This document shows, piece after piece, positions 14,572 through 25,100 of a DNA stretch of 49,605 bases (its first letter is position 1; each line of letters begins with the position of its first letter). Both the position numbers and the translations under genes were made by a program. The notes below the pieces were generated by a model. That model was not told the DNA's origin, ran no database searches, and saw nothing but the letters and a program-made list of their open reading frames with translations. Origin of the DNA: a virus. The DNA is taken from positions 1-49,605 of IMG/VR virus record IMGVR_UViG_3300034374_001152, one strand, 5' to 3'.

Positions 14572-14699
14572 TAGCTAGACAAAAGTACGCTGAAAGAAAA
14601 ATTGATAAGTTTGTCAAATGGAGTTGGGAAACCAAAGGCAAAGTAAGATCAATAGATATAGAACAATTACATAAAAGATATAATATAATCTGCACATGA
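14529..14699 (+). CDS. Small basic protein, 56 aa
   Basis: 56 residues from ATG 14529, overlapping the nuclease gene by 43 bases and the next gene by four. Basic with several aromatic residues (KFVKWSWETKGKVR). No domain recognised. The double overlap fits the coupled gene style of the region; the large overlap on the 5' side is its weakest point. Confidence 0.45.
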   Translation: MRQNNTANPFQKKIIARQKYAERKIDKFVKWSWETKGKVRSIDIEQLHKRYNIICT

Positions 14700-14848
14700 A
14701 AGAAGATGAAAGTAAATCAGCCTGGAGTTTAGAGGTTGGTTTTTACCCTGGTTTTTTACTAGGTATTAGAAGTTACGATATGGAAGACGCTACAATACAC
14801 GTCTTATATTTACCATTAATAGATTTAGCATGGACAATTTATAAGTAA
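14696..14848 (+). CDS. Small hydrophobic protein, 50 aa
   Basis: 50 residues with a hydrophilic start and hydrophobic Gly/aromatic segments (VGFYPGFLLGI and IHVLYLPLIDLAW). It could be a small membrane-associated protein. It overlaps the previous gene by four bases and shares one base with the nrdB start codon (TAATG at 14846-14850), so translation into nrdB is probably coupled. Confidence 0.5.
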   Translation: MKEDESKSAWSLEVGFYPGFLLGIRSYDMEDATIHVLYLPLIDLAWTIYK

Positions 14849-15816
14849 TGGGTTTATTTGATGAGCGCATAGCGTACAAACCGTTTGAATACCCTGAGTA
14901 CTACACTGAGGGTTGGTTAAAACAAGCACAAGCATTTTGGTTACACACTGAAATATCAATGCAAAGTGACATAAAAGATTGGAATGAAAAACTTAACGAA
15001 AAAGAAAAAAACCTCGTCGGAAATATTTTACTTGGGTTCGCTCAAACAGAATGCGCAGTTTCCGATTATTGGACTCAAAAAGTTGTTGGATGGTTTCCGA
15101 AACACGAGATCCAACAAATGGCAATGATGTTTGGATCACAAGAGACAGTGCATGCTGTTGCTTATAGTTATTTAAATGAAACATTAAAATTAGAAGATTA
15201 TGAGGCATTTTTACATGAACCTGCTACAGCGGCTCGTTTTGATAACCTCGTTGCTTATGACGGTGACTCTAGTGTTGGTATTGCTAAATCTCTTGCAGTC
15301 TTTTCTGCCTTCGCTGAGGGTGTTAGCTTATACTCTGCTTTTGCAGTTCTGTATTCTTTTCAGTTGCGTAATTTGCTTAAAGGTATTGGGCAACAAATGA
15401 AATGGTCAGTAAGAGATGAATCATTGCATAGTAGAATGGGTTGTCAGTTATTTAAACATATGTGTGAAGAAGATAACCAATTGCTGAATTTATGTAGAGA
15501 AGACATAATAAAAGCTGCTAAAACAATGGTTGATCTTGAGATCAAGTATATAGACAAAATGTTTGAGATGGGTGATATAGAAGGTATATCATCAAATGAT
15601 TTAAAACACTTTATAAAAAAGAGAACAAATGAAAAACTTGTGGAACTCGGTTACGTCGATCTTGGAAATTATTTTGCGTATGACAATAAAGCAGCGGGTA
15701 ATCTTGATTGGTTTTATCATCTTACCGGGGGCGTCACTCATACTGATTTCTTTGCTATTCGTCCAACGGATTATTCGAAGGCAAACGAAGGAGAAGACTT
15801 CGACGATATGTGGTAA
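14848..15816 (+). CDS. nrdB: Ribonucleotide reductase small (beta) subunit, 322 aa
   Basis: Generates and holds the radical for ribonucleotide reduction. Candidate metal ligands read in order are E68, E99, H102 (QETVH), E157 (AEGVSLYSAF), E191 and H194 (RDESLH), and the radical-tyrosine position is Y106, four residues after H102 as in E. coli. The first ligand seems to be Glu instead of the usual Asp. The acidic C-terminal tail (GEDFDDMW) is the expected docking peptide for NrdA. Works with nrdA at 16260; the two are split by two small genes. Confidence 0.9.
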   Translation: MGLFDERIAYKPFEYPEYYTEGWLKQAQAFWLHTEISMQSDIKDWNEKLNEKEKNLVGNILLGFAQTECAVSDYWTQKVVGWFPKHEIQQMAMMFGSQETVHAVAYSYLNETLKLEDYEAFLHEPATAARFDNLVAYDGDSSVGIAKSLAVFSAFAEGVSLYSAFAVLYSFQLRNLLKGIGQQMKWSVRDESLHSRMGCQLFKHMCEEDNQLLNLCREDIIKAAKTMVDLEIKYIDKMFEMGDIEGISSNDLKHFIKKRTNEKLVELGYVDLGNYFAYDNKAAGNLDWFYHLTGGVTHTDFFAIRPTDYSKANEGEDFDDMW

Positions 15817-15854
15817 AATAAATATAACTAATTATGAAATTATAAAGCAATTAT

Positions 15855-16085
15855 ATGAAAGAAAGTGAATTAATTAAAATGAGGAATAAGATTGAAACCT
15901 TAGGTCGAATCAATCAAAAACTAATAAGTGAATTAAACCAAACAGCTACAATAGCTTTAGGTGTATTAGAAACAATTAAAAACATGCCTGGGTATGATAA
16001 AGCAATCGAAAAAGTTAAAGAGCAAGCTGCTGAACAGTCTAGTAAGGCAGAAGAGGCTAAGTCCTTGGAAACGCTTAGCAACTAG
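15855..16085 (+). CDS. Hypothetical coiled-coil protein, 76 aa
   Basis: 76 residues, almost wholly helical with heptad-like spacing (LIKMRNKIETLGRINQKLISELNQ), and an acidic Ala/Lys/Glu tail. No enzyme motif. It lies between the two RNR subunit genes, a place where phages often carry small accessory or glutaredoxin genes, but this one has no cysteine and is not a glutaredoxin. Confidence 0.5.
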   Translation: MKESELIKMRNKIETLGRINQKLISELNQTATIALGVLETIKNMPGYDKAIEKVKEQAAEQSSKAEEAKSLETLSN

Positions 16086-16095
16086 AGTAGGTTAT

Positions 16096-16260
16096 ATGGG
16101 TAGCGGTTTTTTGATCGCTGCCCAATGGACTATAGAGCCTAAACTTTACATTATAGGTTTTATACTAGTAGTAATACAAACTAGCTCTAGAAAACAATGG
16201 AATCTAGTAGCTTTAAATATAAATGGGCTAATTGCCTGGTTAATACATTTAATAACATAA
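16096..16260 (+). CDS. Small two-helix membrane protein, 54 aa
   Basis: Start taken at ATG 16096, 10 bases after the previous stop; an upstream in-frame ATG at 15994 lies inside the preceding gene. The 54 residues contain two hydrophobic segments (GSGFLIAAQW...YIIGFILVVIQT and LVALNINGLIAWLIHLI) separated by a short basic turn, a hairpin membrane topology. It could be a holin-like or host-membrane protein. Its stop shares a base with the nrdA start. Confidence 0.5.
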   Translation: MGSGFLIAAQWTIEPKLYIIGFILVVIQTSSRKQWNLVALNINGLIAWLIHLIT

Positions 16261-17978
16261 TGTGGAACAATGAATGGAAAAAAGGAGAAGATTACCCTAC
16301 GTGGGGTAATACGGACGTATACAAGAAGACAATATCCGGGGGATATTTATACGACGGAGAGACACCTAGAGAAGCATACCAAAGAGTCGCTAAAACAGTT
16401 GCTCGTAGACTTTATAAACCGGAAATGGCTGAAACGTTTTTTAATTATATTTGGAATGGTTGGCTTTGCCTTGCTTCTCCAGTGCTTTCCAATACTGGTA
16501 CAGATAGGGGCCTTCCTATTAGTTGCTTTGGTATCGACGTTGCTGACAGCATCCAAGACATAGGACAGAAAAATCTAGAGATGATGCTACTCGCTAAGCA
16601 CGGCGGTGGAGTTGGTATCGGTATAAATCAAATCAGACCCGCTGGCGCTAGAATAACAGGTAATGGAACATCAGACGGAGTCGTACCTTTCTGCAAGATA
16701 TATGACTCAACAATTCTTGCAACTAATCAAGGGAGTGTCCGTCGTGGAGCTGCCTCAGTTAATATCAACATTGAACATGATGACTTCGAGGAGTGGCTTG
16801 AAATCAGGGAACCTAAAGGAGATGTTAACAGACAATCGCTTAATCTACATCAGTGCGCAGTTGTTGGTGATAAGTTTATGCGAAAGCTTGAACAAGGAGA
16901 TAAGGAAGCAAGATCTAGATGGAGTAAATTACTTAGAAAACGAAAAGCAACTGGAGAACCGTATATTATGTTTAAAGGAAATGTTAACAAAGCAAATCCA
17001 GCAGCATATAAAGACAACGGATTAAAAGTACATATGACTAACATATGTTCAGAGATAACATTAACAACAGATGAAAACCATAGTTTTGTATGCTGTTTAT
17101 CATCATTAAACTTAGCTAAATATGAAGAATGGAAAGACACTAACCTTATATACCACGCCACGTGGTTTCTTGATGGGGTTATGGAGGAATTTATTCAAAG
17201 AGCAAAAGGACTTAGAGGTTTTGAAAATGCCATTCGTTCTGCTCAAAAAGGAAGAGCACTCGGATTGGGTGTGCTTGGATGGCACACGTATCTCCAAGAA
17301 AAGGGTATACCTTTTGAAGGTTTACTTGCTCAGTTTGAAACTAGGAAAATATTTTCTCAAATTAAAATCGAAAGTGAAAGAGCCTCAAGAGATCTTGCTG
17401 AAATTTATGGAGAGCCTTTATGGTGTGTTGGTACCGGTATGCGTAATACTCATCTTCGTGCTATTGCTCCTACTGTTTCTAATAGTAAGCTTAGTGGTAA
17501 TGTTTCACCGGGTATTGAGCCGTGGGCTGCAAATGTTTTTACAGAGCAAAGTGCGAAAGGGACTTTCATTAGGAAAAACCCGACGTTAGTTAAACTATTA
17601 AAAAAACATAAATTAAATACTAGTGAAATATGGAATAAAATATTGGCTGACGGAGGTAGTGTACAGGATATCGATGCTTTGGATAATATTACTGTGGGTC
17701 ACGACATTCCAGCTAAAGAAGTTTTTAAAACTTTTAAAGAGATTAATCAATTGGAATTAGTTAATCAAGCAGGTCTAAGGCAACAGTATATAGATCAATC
17801 AGTTAGTTTAAACCTAGCTTTTCCATCTGAAGCTACACCTAAATGGCTGAACAAAGTTCACTTTGATGCTTGGAAAAAAGGTGTTAAGACTTTGTATTAT
17901 ACTAGAACAGAATCTGTTTTACGTGGCGATATAGCTCAGCAAGCAATGAATGAAGACTGTTTAGCTTGTGATGGATAA
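16260..17978 (+). CDS. nrdA: Ribonucleotide reductase large (alpha) subunit, 572 aa
   Basis: Reduces ribonucleotides to deoxyribonucleotides. Visible are the active-site pair cysteine in LPISCFG (about 88), the radical cysteine in NICSEI (about 262), the partner cysteine in VCCLSSLNL (about 277), the radical-path tyrosines in LYYTRTES (about 544), and the C-terminal redox shuttle CLAC. It is about 190 residues shorter than E. coli NrdA and has no N-terminal ATP-cone, so dATP overall-activity inhibition is probably lost. Start 16260 gives a TAATG junction; an earlier in-frame ATG at 16197 lies in the upstream gene. The first half is unusually G+C-rich. Confidence 0.9.
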   Translation: MWNNEWKKGEDYPTWGNTDVYKKTISGGYLYDGETPREAYQRVAKTVARRLYKPEMAETFFNYIWNGWLCLASPVLSNTGTDRGLPISCFGIDVADSIQDIGQKNLEMMLLAKHGGGVGIGINQIRPAGARITGNGTSDGVVPFCKIYDSTILATNQGSVRRGAASVNINIEHDDFEEWLEIREPKGDVNRQSLNLHQCAVVGDKFMRKLEQGDKEARSRWSKLLRKRKATGEPYIMFKGNVNKANPAAYKDNGLKVHMTNICSEITLTTDENHSFVCCLSSLNLAKYEEWKDTNLIYHATWFLDGVMEEFIQRAKGLRGFENAIRSAQKGRALGLGVLGWHTYLQEKGIPFEGLLAQFETRKIFSQIKIESERASRDLAEIYGEPLWCVGTGMRNTHLRAIAPTVSNSKLSGNVSPGIEPWAANVFTEQSAKGTFIRKNPTLVKLLKKHKLNTSEIWNKILADGGSVQDIDALDNITVGHDIPAKEVFKTFKEINQLELVNQAGLRQQYIDQSVSLNLAFPSEATPKWLNKVHFDAWKKGVKTLYYTRTESVLRGDIAQQAMNEDCLACDG

Positions 17979-18000
17979 GTATGCTATACATGTAGTTAAA

Positions 18001-18027
18001 AAAGGGCTCTCGATATGAGGGCCCTTT
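18001..18027 (+). terminator. Rho-independent terminator at convergence of the two arms
   Basis: Eleven-base-pair stem AAAGGGCTCTC (18001-18011) with GAGGGCCCTTT (18017-18027), loop GATAT, preceded by an A run and followed by CTT. The single U-G wobble is allowed only in the rightward transcript, so it mainly stops the nrdA-side operon. On the leftward strand the same position is a C-A mismatch, though a weaker hairpin remains. The leftward genes end at 18074. Confidence 0.85.
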
Positions 18028-18073
18028 CTTGGTTACAGGAATATTGGGTATGGTACGCCCATTGTATTTATTC

Positions 18074-18394
18074 CTATTTAATTAAACTGTCTACTAATAA
18101 TTGTATTTCTTTTGGGTCAACGGTTAAACGCATTGATAATCCTCCGTGCCAAATTTTCTTTAATTTTTTATTTTTATCAAACAGTATTATTGCTGGGACA
18201 GAAGTTATTTTTTCCTTAAATTTTTTAGGTTGAGAGTCGTAGTCAACTTTTATAATTTTTACACCTTTAATTGATTCAAGGTATTTATATTCGTTTTCAG
18301 TATTCCAACTTGAATTCATATATAAAAGCGTGGGCTCTTGTGAAAACAAATTAAAAGAAAATAAAAATGCAATTAAAATTAAAGTATTTTTCAT
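18074..18394 (-). CDS. Exported thioredoxin-fold protein lacking CxxC, 106 aa
   Basis: A signal peptide of about 19 residues (MKNTLILIAFLFSFNLFSQ) with an FSQ end typical of Bacteroidota precedes a short thioredoxin-like domain. The cis-proline loop is TSVPAIILFDKNKKL (P67), followed by a WHGG turn. The WCGPC active site is replaced by W30-N-T-E-N, so no thiol redox chemistry is expected. It is the last gene of the late arm. It may act in the periplasm or outer envelope on a host factor, for example in lysis or superinfection control; this is inference. Confidence 0.6.
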   Translation of the reverse strand: MKNTLILIAFLFSFNLFSQEPTLLYMNSSWNTENEYKYLESIKGVKIIKVDYDSQPKKFKEKITSVPAIILFDKNKKLKKIWHGGLSMRLTVDPKEIQLLVDSLIK

Positions 18395-18396
18395 AA

Positions 18397-18678
18397 TTAT
18401 TTATTTATAATCTCAAATAGTTTCTCATCTATTTTGTCTAGTTTTTTACTGTTATTATCTACTTTTTCGTTTATATTTATTATAGTCTCACGAATTAGTT
18501 GATCTTTTAAATCATACTCAGTTCGATCTATTGGTGGTTTAGGTAGTTCTTTTGCTAATTCAATGTCTGACTGTAAGGTGAAGTAGACCGAAGCTATAGA
18601 TATTGCTCCAACAACTATTATGCTTATAGTCTTCAAGTCCAATATAACTTGAGTGTCTTCTGATATTTTATTTGCCAT
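18397..18678 (-). CDS. Membrane-anchored coiled-coil protein, 93 aa
   Basis: 93 residues: short hydrophilic N-terminus, one transmembrane helix at about 16-36 (ISIIVVGAISIASVYFTL), a Pro-rich turn (ELPKPPIDRTEYDLK) and a long coiled coil to the C-terminus. This one-helix plus coiled-coil layout is seen in phage inner-membrane spanins and in holin-associated proteins, and similar proteins recur near the end of marine podovirus late operons. A lysis role is likely but unproven; no endolysin was recognised nearby. Confidence 0.6.
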   Translation of the reverse strand: MANKISEDTQVILDLKTISIIVVGAISIASVYFTLQSDIELAKELPKPPIDRTEYDLKDQLIRETIININEKVDNNSKKLDKIDEKLFEIINK

Positions 18679-18681
18679 GTT

Positions 18682-18759
18682 TTATTTATACTTTTTAAAC
18701 ATTAGTTTATATAGTAAGCTGTTCCAAGCCGCTTGTAACTTATCGATTATTTTCCGCAT
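18682..18759 (-). CDS. Putative 25-aa basic peptide
   Basis: Frame of 25 residues starting at 18759 on the minus strand, overlapping the end of the upstream gene by 13 bases and ending four bases before the next start. Basic and amphipathic (MRKIIDKLQAAWNSLLYKL), like a short membrane-active helix. It fills the only gap between two late genes. Real translation is uncertain because of its size. Confidence 0.35.
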   Translation of the reverse strand: MRKIIDKLQAAWNSLLYKLMFKKYK

Positions 18760-19022
18760 GCTTCCCCTGTTTGTACGTTTATCCAGTTTTCTTTTTCAAA
18801 CCAATCTCTAAGTGTAGCTCCTTTCTTACGAGCACTTTTAACATTTGATTTACTTGATCGTTTGTAATCACCTTTAGCAGCTGCTGATTTCTTAGCTCTA
18901 ACTACTTTATCTTTTTCTGCCTTACTCATTGATCTTACTTTAGCAGCAGGTAGACATACTTTTTTAGTACCACCACCTTTTACCTTACTTTTTTTATTAA
19001 ATGGAGAGTTTTGTGTGTACAT
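18747..19022 (-). CDS. Small basic protein, DUF5872-like, 91 aa
   Basis: 91 residues, very rich in Lys, with KVCLPAAKVRSMSKAEKDKVVRA followed by a WFEKENWINV...GEACGK ending. The conserved Trp-Phe and Cys-Gly ending recalls a small domain often found in phages and algal viruses (DUF5872-like). The charge suggests DNA or nucleoprotein binding in the virion. It forms a pair with the next small basic gene, sharing a TAATG junction at 19022. Confidence 0.55.
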   Translation of the reverse strand: MYTQNSPFNKKSKVKGGGTKKVCLPAAKVRSMSKAEKDKVVRAKKSAAAKGDYKRSSKSNVKSARKKGATLRDWFEKENWINVQTGEACGK

Positions 19023-19180
19023 TATTTTTTCTTTTTACCAAATTTACCTGGTCCTCCAGCTTTAGTACATCGAACTCCCCAGCCCGATGCATATGCAGAT
19101 GGCCACACTTTAAACTTACTTTTTGCTGCAGCCTTACAGGCTGAACTAATTTTTCCTAGTAAAGGTGATTGTTCACTCAT
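19022..19180 (-). CDS. Small basic protein with PSAYASGWGVRC motif, 52 aa
   Basis: 52 residues starting at 19180. The segment KVWPSAYASGWGVRCTK is a motif I recognise from short phage and giant-virus proteins with basic tails; here the tail is GGPGKFGKKKK. A few bases separate it from the giant virion protein gene upstream, and its TAA overlaps the next ATG. Likely a virion or DNA-associated accessory protein; the function is unknown. Confidence 0.55.
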   Translation of the reverse strand: MSEQSPLLGKISSACKAAAKSKFKVWPSAYASGWGVRCTKAGGPGKFGKKKK

Positions 19181-19190
19181 AATTTATTTT

Positions 19191-22100
19191 TTAAAATTCA
19201 TCAAATGTTATCCCTCCGGATCGTCTTTTCTTACTTTTGGTTTTTTTCTTTTTTATACTTTTACTTTCATCTTTTATACCTAACTCCCAGTCTTGCCAAC
19301 CAGCAAATAAAGCTACTCTCTCCCATAACTCCATATCGCTTTCTGTTGCCTTAGTTACATTGTTTACTTTCTTAATAACTCTATCTAAAGGTATATTTGT
19401 AAGAGCAGACACAACGTTACCACCAGCTAAAAATGCTGGATTATCTAAGCTAAAACCTTTTGTCATCATTTCCTCTTTATTCCATTCGTAAGCTCTAGCG
19501 GCTTGATTTATACGTGACAACTTAGCTGATACAGGTGGGGATATTTTAGTTAGTTCATATCCAACCTTTTCGTATTTAGGTCTTTTCTTTTCAGATTCAT
19601 TTATTATTCTTATAACAGCATTTTTACCTACAGATATAACAGATCCTGCAATACCAGTACCTCTCAATAATGAGTCAGCCATACCGTTAGCAATACTAAC
19701 ATACTTCTTTTGCTTCTCTTCATCTTCAGGTTCTTCGTCACCGAATGCCATAGCAAATAAAGCTTGCTGAACAGCATTAAATATAATATTTTGAACAGTA
19801 GTGTAATATATTATTTTACTTATATTAGTTTTAGCATCACCTCTTTTGTTTTTAAGATCACGTATTGCTTTATCAGTTAACCTAGCATACTGAGCTGGTG
19901 TATTAGCAAAAGCTAATATTAATCTACCTAATGGTCCTGCTTGCTGTGCTGATATCTTATCTGGTCTAGAAGACTGTTGTGACTCTTCAGCATTTTCTCT
20001 AAAATCTTGAAAAGCTTTTTCTTCTGCTTGAGCTTGATCTAACCCTTGTTTAGTATAAGTCTTAATTCTATTTCTATAAAAAGTAGCACCTCCAGATGCA
20101 ATAGCAAAACTATCTGCTATTTGCGTAGGTGCAAAACCTAATTGTAACAGCTTGTTTATAACACCTCTTGGTCCTTCTTGCTTAGCCATATCTGCTATAT
20201 CAGCTTCATTTACATTTATACGCAAACCAGATCTACGTTCTTTTAAGAAGTCTGAGTTCATAAGCGTTGTAAAGTCTTTCCAATACTGCTTTTGATTTGC
20301 AAATGCCTTAGCTGCAGCATAAGGGTTATTATCAGTAAAGTTAACAAAGTTAACAGCGGATAATGTTTGAAGCACAGCAGATCTAGTATTAAAGAACATT
20401 ATAGCTCCAACACTACCTTGTAACCAGTCAGTAAATCTACCAGTAAGGCTATCATCAGAGAAAGATCTGTTTCTACCAGTCTTCATACGCTCTAAGCTAT
20501 TCTCTAATGCTTTTACATATTTTATACCGTAAGCAGCTTCTAATTTATTTTTATTTTCTTTACTGAATATAGCATCAACATTTCTTTGCCATTGTTCTAA
20601 ATACTTAGTTCTTTTTACAGTATTCAAACCTTTTAACATGTCAGTAGATATACCACCAGACACCCAGCTTTCTCCAGGCTCAGGGTACATATCACCTTTT
20701 TGTATTGCTATTAATTGATCTGCAAAAACCTGCAGCTCAGCATTGTTTGTTACAAAACTGTTTAAATCTTTTAAATCATTTTTACTTATGCCAGGTACTT
20801 CTGTTCCTTGTCTACTCCAAACATATACCCTAACAGCCTGCTCTTTAGTCCAAGGCTCTCCAGGTATTTTTTTACGTAAATTTTTAGGCACAATACCTAA
20901 TTGTTTTTTCAATGCTCTATAATCGTTCATCATAGCAAGTCTTGCTGAAGATAAATCATTCATAGCTCTAGCGTAAGGATCTAATAGATTTTGTTTGTAC
21001 CAAGCCATCTGAGCATCACCTTCTTTTCCTTTACCAAGTGTCTCATATAATAAGCCTACAAAGTCTTGAGCGGAGTAAGCTATACCTCTAAATACTTTAC
21101 CTCTACTAGCGCCAGCTACCTGAGCTTTAGCTTTTCCGTAAACTTTCTCAGAAGCAATGCCTGTAGCATTTTCTATTATTTTATTAAAATCTTTGCTTAA
21201 ATTACTAGCTTTACTAAATTTAACATAAGCTTGTTGCACTTTAGATTTTACATCTAAAACACTTAAAGCATCTTTAACAGCTTTAACATTTTTCGATGCG
21301 TCATCTGCGAAGTAAAAATCATTATAGCCTTCAGCAGCTTTATCAACCATCCACCTAGCTTTTGCTTGAGCAGTGCCATCTCCTAAACCTGTTATATTTT
21401 CTAATGGAATATTTAACCCCATACTATCTAAAAACTCCTTTATAGGTCCAGCAGCATCCTGAGGTCTAGCTGTTAATACAAATATATCTCTTTCACCTTT
21501 AGCATCACTTATGAACTTAGCGACGTCAAGTAAAGGTCCTTTAGCTCCTTTCATAACTTTACTAAACTCTGAAAAATCCCACTCAGCTCCTTCAGCTTCC
21601 ATTTCACCAGCTTTTTTAGCAAACTCAGTAGCTGTTAGAGATCCAGTTTTACCATCAGGCATTGTATATAGTACATTACTTTTCGTTGTAGCCAATGTAT
21701 CGTCAAAATCAAATACTCTAATCTTTTTAACTGGAGCATCAGGATTTCTAGCTATAGACAACGCTTTGTCTATATTACTTAAGTTATCTAACGCTTCTTG
21801 ATTAGTTACGTTTTTAGAAAACTTAACATTTAACGGTGCGTTACTATTATTTACTTTAGATGCATTTGTTTTAGATGATAACTTTACAAAGTTATTTAAA
21901 TAGGCTTGAGGATTTTTATACTCTCCCTTATCTAATATCAAATCTTTTAATATTTTGTTTTGTTCAGCTATATTATCTAAATTTATATTACTAGTATTTA
22001 AAGACACACCAAGCTCTTCAGCCATAGTCTTACCAGTCTTGTAGTTGATAATACTATTAAGGTCTATACCAGCTTCAATAAATCTAATAGCTGGATTATC

Positions 22101-25100
22101 TGCTATGGTTGTACCCACCGGTAAGGTTGCATCTAACTTAGCTTCATCTAGCTTTTGATCGTCAAGTTTAGAAAGCTTTGTTTGATAGTAGTTTTTCTTA
22201 ATATACGGCATTATATCGGCCATATTATTAGTCGCTATACCATATATCAATGTTGCACCAATTACAGAAGCTGGAGGATTATGCTCTTCTCTAAACTTTT
22301 CTCCTTTCATTTGCTTAGGTATAGTACCGTATTTAAAGTTTTTAGACAAATATCTAAAAGGTGCCGCTACTTTTATAATCCCACTAGTCGCTTGATATCC
22401 TGACGACACAAACAAAGACGCTATTTCTATTGGAATTTCACCTTTAGCAACAGCATCAGCTAATTTGTTTCCAAAAAACTCTAAAGCCTTTAAGTTGTCT
22501 TGGCCTTGCTGTTGACCTTCTTTTGTAAAAGCTTTCTTAATGTTAACTCTTCTTGGTGGCTTTATATCACTATCAGTATCATTTTGTTTAGCCAAAGCTA
22601 AAGCTTTTTTATAAGCTGGATCTTTACTTCCATAGTACAAACCACCTTTAGCAGGTAGATCAACGTAAATACCATTAATTTTACGTCTAGCAAAATTAGC
22701 AAACTTAGAGCCTTCAAACATCCAACTAGGTATATTAGATGCTACTATAGCCTCTTCCATTTGTTTTTGCTTTTTAACTCTATTATTATCGTTTACGGTT
22801 ATTTTAGGTATATTTAATATTTTTGCCACTGAGTTTATATCTCTTGCTTGCGTAACATTTAATAACTGTGCTTTACTAAATTTTGCACCAGCTTTAATAT
22901 CTACTCTAGCCTTAGGTTCTGCTGTTTCAGCTGCTTTTTCAACTATTAAGTTTCTAAAAGACATCGCGGCTAAACCTTTTATAGTTTGTGCTTCAGCAGC
23001 TCTATAAACGTTACCTTCTATTTTACCTAAAAGATCTTTATAGTCTTGTACTGTTTTTGTAGGGTCTTTCTCCCATTTACCCTTATCGTTTTTTCTATAT
23101 AAAGCGTTTAGTATATTGTTAGGTATAAATGTTGATTTACCTTCTATAGTACTAGGACCAGCATAAGCATCTGGTAATAAAGAAAAATCCTTTGCAGCAT
23201 TATTATCTAAGAACTGTCTTAAGTTTCTTAAACCGTCTAATTCTTTTTTCTGTATATTTCTAGTTTTTTTAGTAAATACTTCAGGATTTAAACCAAAAGC
23301 TTTACCAAGGGTTTTTGCTAAATTATCACCGATGTTTCTACTCTCACCAAAAGTTTTTATTGGTTTGTCTTTAAGATCAGCTTCTATAGCTTTATCAATC
23401 ACATTAGAGACTTCTGAGCTGCTAACTCCTAAATTACTTGCTACAACACCAGTATACTTTTTAAGCTTCTTAGGACTGATCTTTCTAGTAGGCTCTTCTT
23501 TAATAGATACAGCAACTTCTTCAGCAGCTACACCTTTAGCCTCTGTTACATCATCTGTAAACTCTTCACCTAATACTCTTCTAGATGCTTCAATTGCTCT
23601 AGCGGGTAAGAATTTATTTATATAAGCAGCTAATGGCACGCCTGACTCTGGCTTGTATTCCTTTATAAGATCGAATATACCACGCTTACCTGTTTCTATT
23701 TCATCTGTTAATAGCTGTCTGTCAAAATTAGGAGCATCTCTTCTACGCTCTACTATTTTATTCGTTATAGGTTTAAATTTTTCTAGTATCTCAAAAGCAC
23801 CCGCAACACCTTGTTCATCGTATATTCTTTGAACTTCTTGAGAAGCTTGAGAAGCTTCTTGTGATAAAGAAGTTTTAACTTCTTCTCTATCAGGCGCTTG
23901 AAAAGTAACACCTTTAGAGACGTCTGCCTGAAAATTTTTAACAAGATTAAAAACATCGTCAGATGTTTCTAAGCTAAGCATCCAAGACATATCACCAAAT
24001 GTAGATCTAATAGCGTTGTTTAAAAACTTCTTGAAAGAAGGTGTTGATTCTAAGTCTGATCTGTTTATAGCACCTAAAGATATAGCATTATTCATTTGAG
24101 CTATAAATTCTTCAGCATCAAAATCTTTACCGTCTCTATAAAGATCAAATCTTTCTTTTAAACCGCTATAATCTTTCTCGGATATAACACCAAGATCTCT
24201 TTTTTCTTTTAATACTTTTTCAGCCTCTAAAACAGCATTTTTAGCCGTAGAGTCAAACTTTATACCTTTTTCACTTACACTTAAGTGAAACAACTCTTCC
24301 AGCGGAGCAACAGCAGCATATTGAGCGCTTGTATCAGTAGGTGCTATAGCTATATTTCTATCTATTATGGGTTGGTTTACTATTATATCTTTTCCAATGG
24401 TAGTAGCGTTAAAATCCCCTTGCTCTATTTTTGTTTTTAAATATTCAAAAGCATCAACGTTTTTACCATCTTCATCTTTAATAGTTTTATTTTTATACTT
24501 AGCTAGTTGATTTTCTAAGTCGTTGTATTTTATTTTACCATCATCTTGGATTTCACCTTTTATAGAAATAAAATCACCATCACCCATCTGTGTCATGGTT
24601 AGATCATTGTAAAAGTTATTTACACCATAGTAAAAAGCCGCTTCAGAGTTTCTAGCAGCATTACCTAAAGCTTTATTTATGTTTGCAGCTTTTTTAATAT
24701 TAGATCTTTGTTTAGTATCTAGAATTTCTTGCTTAGCAATAGTTAAGTTAGAATACTCTTTTTCTAGTTGTTTTTTAACACGTTTATTTTCAGCTTCTCC
24801 TAAATCACCTAAGCCACCTAATTGTGTAAATTTACTATTAACTTGCCTCATTTGTCTATTGATGTCAGCAACCTCTTCTATTTGATTCGCTGTCATATAC
24901 CTTAACTTATGCAAGCTAATAGCATCACTAAGAGCTAGTTCTTTTAATATTTCTTTTTTTCTAGTTCTAAGCTGTGTTGAATTCTCCGGTGTTGTTGCTT
25001 CATTAAGATCTATAAGCTCTCTAGCTAATTCTTGGTTCTTAAATATTTCACCTCTAGTTCTAAACTCACTCTTAACAATGTTAAATATATTTCCAGCTGA

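Noticed and set aside
15855-16085. Glutaredoxin or thioredoxin gene between the RNR subunits
   Set aside because: The protein has no cysteine and is a coiled coil.
17122-17589. A 155-residue rightward frame inside nrdA
   Set aside because: Out-of-frame shadow; catalytic residues and reading continuity clearly belong to NrdA.
21690-21725. DFDDT in the giant protein as the DxDxD catalytic motif of a virion RNA polymerase
   Set aside because: The following TLATT, LTARP and FADDASKN motifs fit the HAD phosphatase order much better, and no other polymerase motif was seen.
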